The notes beneath the pieces are model-generated. The model was given only the letters and a program-made list of their open reading frames with translations. It had not been told where the DNA came from and searched no databases. Both the position numbers and the translations under genes were made by a program. Shown in pieces: positions 52,611 through 60,107 of a DNA stretch of 64,000 bases (position 1 is its first letter; every line of letters starts with the position of its first letter). The DNA is from Terasakiella sp. SH-1 (GTDB lineage Bacteria; Pseudomonadota; Alphaproteobacteria; Rhodospirillales; Terasakiellaceae), in NCBI RefSeq assembly GCF_004564135.1, contig NZ_CP038255.1:3025501-3089500 (forward strand), written 5' to 3'.

Positions 52611-53492
52611 ATGGCTGCCACAGCACGTCCTCGTCGTAGTGTCCTTTATATGCCGGGTTCCAACGCCCGCGCACTGGAAAAGGGCCGCACCCTTCCCGCT
52701 GACGGTTTGATCCTCGATCTTGAAGATGCCGTTGCCCCGGATGCCAAAGAAGTTGCCCGCGAACAAATCGTAAGCGCGGTGAAAGAAGGCGGCTATGGCA
52801 TGCGTGAAATCCTGATCCGTACAAACGGCTTGAATACGCCTTGGGGCTATGACGATATTGTGGCTGCATCTACATCCGGTGCCGATGCGATTCTGCTGCC
52901 GAAAGTGGAAAGCGCAGATACGGTTCGCCAGGTTGAAGCCATCATGGATGCATCCGGTGCGCCAGCTGACATGAAAATCTGGTGTATGATGGAAACACCG
53001 CGCGGCATGTTGCACGCAGAAGAAATTGCTGACTCCACAGACCGTATGGGCGGTTTTGTCATGGGTACATCTGATTTGGCGAAAGAACTGCGTTGCGCCC
53101 ACACCATGATGCGCCTGCCGTTCATGATGTCCTTAAACGTTTGTATTCTGGCCGCACGTGCCGCCAATATCGCTATTCTTGATGGTGTTTATCTGGACCT
53201 GTCTGATGACGAAGGTTTTGCAGAACATTGTCAGCAGGGCTTTGAACTTGGTTTTGACGGCAAGACCCTGATCCACCCCAAAACAGTGGGTAAAGCCAAT
53301 GAAATCTTTGGCCCATCCGAGAAAGAAGTGGAATGGTCCAAGAAAATCATCGCAGCGCACGCAGAAGCGGAAAGCGAAGGCAAAGGCGTTGTGGTTGTCG
53401 ATGGCAAGCTGATTGAAAACCTGCATGTGGTCACTGCCAAACAAGTTGTTGCCCAAGCTGAAGCCATTGCAAAAATGGAAGCCGACGGCTAA
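52611..53492 (+). CDS. CoA ester lyase (malyl-CoA lyase/CitE family)
   Basis: A 293-residue HpcH/HpaI-fold protein of the CitE-like lyase group. PRRSVLYMPGSNARALEKG, GLILDLEDAVAPDAKEVAR, IRTNGL, AILLPKVESADTVRQV and MMETPRGMLHAEEIA are typical and include metal- and substrate-binding acidic residues. Family members cleave L-malyl-CoA, beta-methylmalyl-CoA or citramalyl-CoA, or act as (3S)-malyl-CoA thioesterase; length is nearer to the thioesterase Mcl2 than to Mcl1. It is monocistronic with its own promoter and a terminator. Confidence 0.87.
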   Translation: MAATARPRRSVLYMPGSNARALEKGRTLPADGLILDLEDAVAPDAKEVAREQIVSAVKEGGYGMREILIRTNGLNTPWGYDDIVAASTSGADAILLPKVESADTVRQVEAIMDASGAPADMKIWCMMETPRGMLHAEEIADSTDRMGGFVMGTSDLAKELRCAHTMMRLPFMMSLNVCILAARAANIAILDGVYLDLSDDEGFAEHCQQGFELGFDGKTLIHPKTVGKANEIFGPSEKEVEWSKKIIAAHAEAESEGKGVVVVDGKLIENLHVVTAKQVVAQAEAIAKMEADG

Positions 53493-53527
53493 AAACAACC
53501 AATAGGTTGATTTACAGTCATCTTTTT

Positions 53528-53563
53528 TAAAAGAGTCCCTGTCAATGCAGGGGCTCTTTTTGT
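53528..53563 (+). terminator. Terminator after the CoA lyase gene
   Basis: Stem AAGAGTCCCTG (53531-53541) / CAGGGGCTCTT (53548-53558) with one G-U/mismatch, loop TCAATG, then TTTTTG. Confidence 0.85.
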
Positions 53564-53586
53564 TATGATGGTGTCAAAGATATCAC

Positions 53587-55143
53587 ATGGTGGAACAGAA
53601 GACTGTGATAAAAAAAACACTGACACAGGGCGAAGCTCTGGAATATGCGCTTTCATGCATGCGCCATCACAAATGGGATGATGCAGCAAAACTGCTTACG
53701 ATTATGCCAGAAGACGAAAGCGATATTTTGCTCGCAAAAGCCCGCCTTGCCTATGGTCAAAAGGACAATCAAACGGCCTTTGACATCGCAGCCGACCTTC
53801 TCAAAGACCATCCGGCCAATGATTTTGCCATTGCCTTTCTCTGCATGCTTTGGGCTTCAAGCGGAGATATTGGCAAAACCAAGCCCCACCTGATCCGCTT
53901 ACAGGGCGTGGATAATGACGATCCGGGATTTTGGTCTGATCTCTGTATGGTATTTTATCGGGGCAGAAATTATATTTCCGCCCTAAAGGCGTGCAACAAA
54001 GCCCTGTTCCTTGTTCAAAACTGGCTGGACCTTTGGGTGATGAAAGGGCGCATTGAACGCGATATGGGCCGACCGGATCAAGCCGTTCAATCTTTTTTGC
54101 GTGCCTTGTCCCTCAGTCCCAATAACGCACAGATTTACCTCTATTTGCATGTATGTTTTTATGAGCTGTCTGACTATGATAAAGCCATCCATTTCCTGAA
54201 AATTGCCAAAAGCTGTGGCCTCACCATTCCATCGGTTGATCTGGGTGAAGCCCATTGCCTGCTCAAACAAGGCAATCTTGCCAAAGGGTTTCGCAAATAT
54301 CGCGCCCGATATACAGAAAATAAAATTTCCGCAACCAAACCAGAGGCCAACATCCCTTTCTGGAAAGGCCAAAACCTGTCAGGTAAAAAGCTTCTGGTTT
54401 TTTGTGAACAGGGCTACGGCGATGTCATTCAATTCTCCCGCTTTTTGATCGACATTCAAAACAAAGGAGCCGAAATCACCTTTGTCTGTCGCAAGGCCCT
54501 TGTGGAATTGATGCAACACAGCTACCCCAACATCACTATCTGTAGCAAAATCACGGACACATCCGGCTTTGATTTTCAGTCCTATCTGATTGATTTGGCA
54601 ATCTATCTGGATTTAAGCTCACACAATATCCCTCATCGTCGTGGGTATATCCCGGTACCTCACCATTCCCCTTATCATTTCCCCCATGATGGCAAACCTA
54701 AAATCGGTCTGGTTTGGGAAGGTTCCAACCAACATCTGCGCGACCATATTCGCTCGCTGAACACAAGTGATCTCACCTCTTTGTTGGAAGAGAAAAAATT
54801 TGACTGGATTTCCCTGCAACTGGCTCCCAAAACCCCTTTGCCGGAACAAGACAATATTTTTGATTACACAGGGGGCCTTGCCTGTTTTGCCGATACAGCC
54901 AAACTGATTGATCAGCTTGACCTGATTATCACTATTGATACAGCCGTGGCCCATCTGGCTGCCGCTATGGGCAAACCCGTCTGGATCATGCTGGATAAAA
55001 GTGCTGACTGGCGGTGGATGGATGAGCGCACAGACTCATATTGGTACGACACCGTACGCCTGTTTCGCCAACATAAATTTGGCGAATGGCGCGCTGTCAT
55101 CAGGCAAATTGAAAAAGCCCTCAAACAACATTTCCCGGCTTAG
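53587..55143 (+). CDS. TPR protein with GT9/GT41-like glycosyltransferase domain
   Basis: A 518-residue protein joining TPR repeats (about residues 1-230, for example PNNAQIYLYLHVCFYELSDYDKAIHFLKIAK) to a GT-B glycosyltransferase-like C-terminus. The latter has KLLVFCEQGYGDVIQFSRFL, KIGLVWEGSNQHLRDHIRSL and DLIITIDTAVAHLAAAMGKPVWIML, the donor-binding block of heptosyltransferase-type proteins. Such TPR-GT fusions may modify proteins (compare O-GlcNAc transferase architecture) or surface glycans. It is monocistronic. Whether it is active is unknown. Confidence 0.8.
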   Translation: MVEQKTVIKKTLTQGEALEYALSCMRHHKWDDAAKLLTIMPEDESDILLAKARLAYGQKDNQTAFDIAADLLKDHPANDFAIAFLCMLWASSGDIGKTKPHLIRLQGVDNDDPGFWSDLCMVFYRGRNYISALKACNKALFLVQNWLDLWVMKGRIERDMGRPDQAVQSFLRALSLSPNNAQIYLYLHVCFYELSDYDKAIHFLKIAKSCGLTIPSVDLGEAHCLLKQGNLAKGFRKYRARYTENKISATKPEANIPFWKGQNLSGKKLLVFCEQGYGDVIQFSRFLIDIQNKGAEITFVCRKALVELMQHSYPNITICSKITDTSGFDFQSYLIDLAIYLDLSSHNIPHRRGYIPVPHHSPYHFPHDGKPKIGLVWEGSNQHLRDHIRSLNTSDLTSLLEEKKFDWISLQLAPKTPLPEQDNIFDYTGGLACFADTAKLIDQLDLIITIDTAVAHLAAAMGKPVWIMLDKSADWRWMDERTDSYWYDTVRLFRQHKFGEWRAVIRQIEKALKQHFPA

Positions 55144-55151
55144 GGCCTGAA

Positions 55152-56753
55152 TCACTGATTTCCGCTTTGCGCCACGACAAGAGAGATTTTCTTTTTCTTC
55201 TCATATCCAACCAATTTACGAAATTCCTTTTCAATCAGCGGGGATGAAAAATCAGCGAACCGTTCATAAAATTCTTCACGCACCACCCCTTTGCGCTTCA
55301 TAAAGCCTTCAACCAGCACCCCCATAGCCATATAAACCTGCGGGCGGTTTTCACCGGTTTTCATCATCTGGGAAGAATATTCATACAAGGTTTCAGCTTG
55401 TACATCCAAATCCTGAAAATCCCCAAGGTTTTGCTGCAGCCCTTTTAATTCCTTCACCAAAGAGCCGATCTCTTGAGGGGGATAGAGCGACGCAAAAAAT
55501 TCCAACAGATAACGCAGTTTCTTACAGGTTTTACGCAAATCATGCAGCGCTTCTGCCGGGGAAGAAACCGTAATCGCCTTGCCCTCAGTAATGACACGAC
55601 GATATGTTTTCCAAATCCGTTTATCAGCCACAGCGCCGACATCCAACCCGGCAATTGGGGCTGTTGGGCGTTGGGCCAAGGGTTTTTCCAGATAGGTACG
55701 CCAGCGGCTTAGGAAGTCGGTGAACCGTTTACTCTGTAAATCTGTGATCAATTGCACACGGGCAACCTTATGCTGGGCACATAAAAAATCATAAAGGGGC
55801 TGAAGGTTAACCTGTTGTTCCGCAGAAAGTTGCGCCCGATATGTGGGAAAATCCATCATATAGACATCCAGATCGCGCACAGGTGTTGTGATGGAACCAA
55901 TCCATTGTAATTCACGGGCAAAACGCTCCTGCACCGTTATCGGCAACACTCCCTTCATCCGGCTTAAGGCACTGCGTGAACGACGCACCGCAACACGAAG
56001 ATCATGCAGAAATTCCGTATCAATATCCTTGATCGTCCCCTCAATATTGACTTCGATTTTATCCAGCTGGTTCAGCAAAATGGTTTTTAAAGCCTCATCA
56101 CTACGCATCTCACGAGTAAGCATAATGTCAAGCTTACTGGAATAATCCTTCGGCGTCTTTCCCACATGTGTCATCAAGGTGGTAAAATAGTCACCTTGTG
56201 AGGTTGCCTTCAACCCGGCGAAACGGGGCAGCGTCTTGGCAAAATCTTTTTCATAACCAGCTAAACATTCAATGCGCAAACGACAGCCCAGTTCAATCAT
56301 TTTACGACGCGGGGCAGGGCGTTGGAAATTGACCTCAACAATCAAACGGACCCGTTCACGCCCCTTTTTATCTTCCACCGCAACAATGATCTGTTCAGAT
56401 TTTACCTGCGTCAGCTCTATGAAACTGCGCAAGCCGACAAGCTTTGCCAGCTTCTTTCCCAATTTGCTTTCCGGCAGATCAGCAGGCCAGACAGGGGTGT
56501 TGTCAACGGGCAAGGTATCAGGGAACTTCCCCCTTTTACCATCCTGCATCACCCGAATGATCCCCTCTTCTGCCTTTTCAGCAACAAGGGTCATGCCACT
56601 TCGACAAATGGCCCAATCAAACGTATCCAGATAGGTCTGTTCAACCACACGCTCCCCGATTTTGCGACCTTGGGCAAGGGTGGCGACAATGCTGCCCCAC
56701 TCCTGCGCACTATGTTCATCCCCTAAGTGATAATATCTGGTTTCCACGACCAT
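55152..56753 (-). CDS. CYTH and CHAD domain protein
   Basis: A 533-residue protein with an N-terminal CYTH-like triphosphate-tunnel part (EQTYLDTFDWAICRSGMTLVAE, with charged strands such as KKGRERVRLIVEV) and a C-terminal CHAD domain of conserved histidines (FLHDLRVAVRRSRSALSRMKG and ALHDLRKTCKKLRYLLEFFASLY). CHAD domains bind polyphosphate granules or phosphate groups; the CYTH part may hydrolyse triphosphate. A Pho-box-like direct repeat CTGTCAC-AAGA-CTGTAAC is at 56777-56794, just upstream. Confidence 0.85.
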   Translation of the reverse strand: MVVETRYYHLGDEHSAQEWGSIVATLAQGRKIGERVVEQTYLDTFDWAICRSGMTLVAEKAEEGIIRVMQDGKRGKFPDTLPVDNTPVWPADLPESKLGKKLAKLVGLRSFIELTQVKSEQIIVAVEDKKGRERVRLIVEVNFQRPAPRRKMIELGCRLRIECLAGYEKDFAKTLPRFAGLKATSQGDYFTTLMTHVGKTPKDYSSKLDIMLTREMRSDEALKTILLNQLDKIEVNIEGTIKDIDTEFLHDLRVAVRRSRSALSRMKGVLPITVQERFARELQWIGSITTPVRDLDVYMMDFPTYRAQLSAEQQVNLQPLYDFLCAQHKVARVQLITDLQSKRFTDFLSRWRTYLEKPLAQRPTAPIAGLDVGAVADKRIWKTYRRVITEGKAITVSSPAEALHDLRKTCKKLRYLLEFFASLYPPQEIGSLVKELKGLQQNLGDFQDLDVQAETLYEYSSQMMKTGENRPQVYMAMGVLVEGFMKRKGVVREEFYERFADFSSPLIEKEFRKLVGYEKKKKISLVVAQSGNQ

Positions 56754-56776
56754 AAACGTTTGCCTTTTTCAATCCC

Positions 56777-56794
56777 CTGTCACAAGACTGTAAC
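56777..56794. promoter_or_regulatory. Pho-box-like direct repeat upstream of the CHAD gene
   Basis: CTGTCAC (56777-56783), AAGA, CTGTAAC (56788-56794), an 18-bp PhoB-like box starting 24 bases before the CHAD start. The repeats read in the plus direction, opposite to the gene, so the assignment is uncertain. Confidence 0.4.
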
Positions 56795-56845
56795 AGTTTA
56801 TGCGGTTTTTGGGCAAAGTCATGTGACAATTCTGGGTCAATATCC

Positions 56846-58687
56846 CTATTGTGATCGTTTTTGCTGTAAATTTTGATCTTTTTCAGCATCAAGCCACCAA
56901 TAACTCCATGCCGTATAGCCTGGACTATATTTCGGATAGGTTTCCGGCATACCGAATCGGTCCCAGGCAACAATACGAGCCACCTTTAAATGCCAGTTCG
57001 GAATCACATAATGGTTCCACAGCAAAACCCGGTCTAGCGCACGCGTACGCACCACCAATTCATCACGGCTCGGCGCATTGACCACCATCTGGGTCAACTC
57101 ATCAACCACATCATTACTGATACCGATGGAATTGCGACTGCCTTGGCGATCCGCAGAAGTTGAACTCCAGTAATTCAGCTGCTCATTACCCGGTGATTGG
57201 CTTTGTCCAAACACATCAACAATCATGTCATAATCAAAGGTGTCGGTACGCTGCTTATATTGGGAACTGTCAATAATGCGCACACTAACATCAACGCCGA
57301 GACGTGACAGGTTTTTCTTAAAAGGTAAAACAATGCGTTCCCATACAGGTGACGCATTAATGATGATTTCAAAATCCAGATTTTGCCCGGTTTTGGCATG
57401 CACCATCTTTTTATTTTTAATCACATAACCCGCTTGTTTCAGCAGCATGACGGCTTGTTTTAAATTGCCACGAATTTTACCGGACCCATCTGTCTTGGGT
57501 GCCTGATAGGTCTGGGTAAAGGCTTCATCAGGAATACGGCCACGGAATTTTTCCAGAATTTCCAGCTCCCGCCCCTCAGGCAAACCCGTTGAGGCCAGTT
57601 CGGAATTGGAAAAATAGCTGTTGGTGCGGGTATATTCATTATGAAACAGGTTTTTATTGGCCCAATCAAAATCAAAGGCATAAGCCAATGCCTGACGGAC
57701 CAAGGGGTCTTTAAACTTGTCACGACGAATATTAAACACAAACCCCTGCATGCCGGTCCCCACCTGATGGTCAATGCGGTGTTTGTTAATCAAACCATTT
57801 TTAACTTCGGGAATATCGTAAGCCGTCGCCCAGTTTTTTGCGACATTTTCATAGCGATAATCAAAGGCCCCGCCTTTAAATGCTTCGACCGCCACAGTGG
57901 CATCACGGTAATAATCAAAACGGATTTCATCAAAATTATTCTGCCCGGCATTCACCGCCAGGGCGTTGCCCCAATAGTCTTTGACCCGTTCATAAACCAC
58001 ATTGCGCCCGGACTCATAAGATTTCACCCGATAAGGGCCACTGCCCAGCGGCGCCTCTAATGTGGTCTTGGTGAAATCCTTATCCTGCCAATAATGTTTT
58101 GGTAAAATCGGCAACTGCCCCATGATCAGGGCAAGCTCACGGTTTTCATCATTTTTAAAAGTAAATTTGACTGACCGTGCACTCAAAGCTTCCACCTTGG
58201 CAACATCACCGTAATAAAAGCGATAGCGCGGATGACCTTTTTCCATCAGGGTGTTAAAGCTAAACACCACATCGTCCGCCACAACAGGTTTGCCATCCTG
58301 CCATTTAGCCTCCTTGCGCAAATGGAAAGCGACCCAGGAACGATCATCGGGCATTTCAATTGTTTCAGCCAACAGGCCATAGGCGGTAAAAGGCTCATCC
58401 TGAGACTGGACGGTCAATGTCTCATACGCCAAGCCCGCCCCGGTTGCCGATATCCCTTTCAGGGTAAAAGGATTAAACGTATCAAAGGTGGAACCAAGGG
58501 CTGCCAAACGGATCGTCCCCCCCTTCGGGGCCTCAGGATTGGTGTAATCAAAATGGGTAAATCCGGCAGGATATTTGATATCTTCATGCATGGAGACTGC
58601 ATGTTTCTTTTCTGCCGCTGTTGCATTAAAGGCCAAACATACGGCAAACGCACTTGTCAAAACTGCTTTTTTAAAGCCCATTTTCAT
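56846..58687 (-). CDS. Extracellular solute-binding protein (YejA-like, peptide/oligopeptide family)
   Basis: A 613-residue family 5 binding protein for peptides or related solutes. A signal peptide (MKMGFKKAVLTSAFAVCLAFNATA) is followed by KYPAGFTHFDYTNPEAPKGGTIRLAALGSTFDTFNPFTLKG, typical of YejA, and EAKWQDGKPVVADDVVFSFNTLMEKGHPRY with the family PxxDGKPxxADDV pattern. The ATG at 58687 is chosen with AGGA upstream; the reading from 58780 passes through a dispersed repeat. No permease or ATPase genes are nearby. Confidence 0.9.
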   Translation of the reverse strand: MKMGFKKAVLTSAFAVCLAFNATAAEKKHAVSMHEDIKYPAGFTHFDYTNPEAPKGGTIRLAALGSTFDTFNPFTLKGISATGAGLAYETLTVQSQDEPFTAYGLLAETIEMPDDRSWVAFHLRKEAKWQDGKPVVADDVVFSFNTLMEKGHPRYRFYYGDVAKVEALSARSVKFTFKNDENRELALIMGQLPILPKHYWQDKDFTKTTLEAPLGSGPYRVKSYESGRNVVYERVKDYWGNALAVNAGQNNFDEIRFDYYRDATVAVEAFKGGAFDYRYENVAKNWATAYDIPEVKNGLINKHRIDHQVGTGMQGFVFNIRRDKFKDPLVRQALAYAFDFDWANKNLFHNEYTRTNSYFSNSELASTGLPEGRELEILEKFRGRIPDEAFTQTYQAPKTDGSGKIRGNLKQAVMLLKQAGYVIKNKKMVHAKTGQNLDFEIIINASPVWERIVLPFKKNLSRLGVDVSVRIIDSSQYKQRTDTFDYDMIVDVFGQSQSPGNEQLNYWSSTSADRQGSRNSIGISNDVVDELTQMVVNAPSRDELVVRTRALDRVLLWNHYVIPNWHLKVARIVAWDRFGMPETYPKYSPGYTAWSYWWLDAEKDQNLQQKRSQ

Positions 58688-58702
58688 TCCTATAATCCTG
58701 TC

Positions 58703-58760
58703 GTCATTCCCAACTTGATTGGGAATCCAGCTGGACCCTCGTGTCACGCACGAGGATGAC
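58703..58760. repeat. Dispersed palindromic repeat
   Basis: GTCATTCCCAACTTGATTGGGAATCC...GTGTCACGCACGAGGATGAC, about 58 bp, upstream of the YejA-like gene and before the Sel1 gene. Confidence 0.75.
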
Positions 58761-58824
58761 GGTTGATATTTTACTTTCAAATAATATTGGCGGGGATGTA
58801 TGGTTTGTGCAAGAGGTTCAGTCT

Positions 58825-59436
58825 ATGCATTTGATTTTTTTCTTATTCCTCATCTGTTTATCCACCCCTGCCCAGGCAACGATGGAAGAGGCCATTCGCG
58901 CTGTGCAGGCCGGAAATTACCAAGCTGCCTTGGCCGAATTTCACCAATATGCCCGCCACGGCAATCCCGTTGCCGATTACTGGATCGCCACCATGTATAT
59001 GAAGGGGCTAGGCGTTGAAAAAAATATGGATACGGCCCTGACCTATTTCCACAAGTCTGCGCGTCAAGACCACACCCCGGCCATGGTGGTCTTGGGCAAT
59101 ATTCATCTGGAAGGCAAAACCGGAAAGAAAAACATCAATCTTGCACGCGGCTGGTTCAACAAGGCCGCCAAGGCCGGTGATCAATATGCCATGTTACGTA
59201 TGGGGGAAATGTATATTGAAGGGATCGGCGTGGCAGCAAACCCGACCATTGGCATTCGCTATATCAAACAAGCGGCCAAAACCGGCTATCCAAAAGCGCG
59301 CTATATCCTTGGCCTTGCCTATCTTCAGGGAATTGGGGTCGAAGCCGATGAACAAAGGGCTTTATTCTGGCTGAAAAGCGCAGCAGAAAGCGGCTTTCCC
59401 GATGCGATTAAACTGCTAAAACAAGTACAAAACTGA
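58825..59436 (+). CDS. Sel1-repeat protein, exported
   Basis: A 203-residue protein with a signal peptide (MHLIFFLFLICLSTPAQA) and about five Sel1-like repeats (GNPVADYWIATMYMKGLGVEKNMDTALTYFHKSARQ, TPAMVVLGNIHLEG, QYAMLRMGEMYIEGIGVAANPTIG, PKARYILGLAYLQGIGVEADEQRALFWLKSAAES). Such proteins act as protein-protein scaffolds. The ATG at 58825 with AGAGG 9 bases earlier matches a signal peptide; the reading from 58741 crosses the repeat. Target unknown. Confidence 0.85.
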   Translation: MHLIFFLFLICLSTPAQATMEEAIRAVQAGNYQAALAEFHQYARHGNPVADYWIATMYMKGLGVEKNMDTALTYFHKSARQDHTPAMVVLGNIHLEGKTGKKNINLARGWFNKAAKAGDQYAMLRMGEMYIEGIGVAANPTIGIRYIKQAAKTGYPKARYILGLAYLQGIGVEADEQRALFWLKSAAESGFPDAIKLLKQVQN

Positions 59437-59437
59437 T

Positions 59438-60013
59438 TTACGCATGCCCGGCTTCATCTAACAACAAGCGTGGGTCAATGCCCAGCTGGCCCAAGGCGCG
59501 TTCCCATTTGGTATCAAGAATATCATCAAAAACGATACTTTCTTCTGCCGGAACAGTGAGCCAGCCATTGTCCAAAATTTCCTGATCAAGCTGCCCCGGT
59601 CCCCATCCAGCATACCCCAGCGCCAGCATGGTTTTATCGGGGCCAATCCCAACCGCCATATCGCGCAAAATATCCACAGTTGCGGTTAAGGCATAACGCG
59701 CCCCGACCACAACAGTCGAATCCTTGATATAATCAGGGCTATGCAAGACAAAGCCGCGTTCTTCATCCACCGGGCCACCAAGATGCACACGGATTTGGCC
59801 TTCCATACCGTGGCTATCAATATCCAGCTGATTTAACAAATCAGGAAAAGTCAAAGACTGCACAAGGCGGTTCAAAACCAGCCCCATGGCCCCTTCCTCA
59901 CTGTGAGAACAAACGTAAATCACAGTTTTCTCAAAGCGCGGGTCCGGCATACCGGGCATTGCCACCAAGAGCTGGCCAGTAAAATCGGTCGATATGTTTT
60001 TGTTTTCATTCAT
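59438..60013 (-). CDS. YqgE/AlgH family protein
   Basis: A 191-residue protein of the AlgH family. The start STDFTGQLLVAMPGMPDPRFEKTVIYVCSHSEEGAMGLVLNR is the diagnostic block, with the ILGHAGW-like LALGYAGWGPGQLDQEI near residue 130. In Pseudomonas the homologue affects alginate regulation; molecular role unknown. ATG at 60013 (MNENKN) is preferred over GTG at 60022. Convergent with the Sel1 gene, one base apart. Confidence 0.93.
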   Translation of the reverse strand: MNENKNISTDFTGQLLVAMPGMPDPRFEKTVIYVCSHSEEGAMGLVLNRLVQSLTFPDLLNQLDIDSHGMEGQIRVHLGGPVDEERGFVLHSPDYIKDSTVVVGARYALTATVDILRDMAVGIGPDKTMLALGYAGWGPGQLDQEILDNGWLTVPAEESIVFDDILDTKWERALGQLGIDPRLLLDEAGHA

Positions 60014-60107
60014 CTCTATCACATATGACTGATCATGAATTTATGCAAGCTTTGTCCCTAATTCTGACATATTTTTCACCGATACCAAAGATCGAAAGGT
60101 CTAAGAT

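Noticed and set aside
58741-58824. Start of the Sel1 gene at 58741
   Set aside because: That region holds part of a dispersed repeat and lacks a signal peptide; ATG at 58825 has both a ribosome site and a signal peptide.
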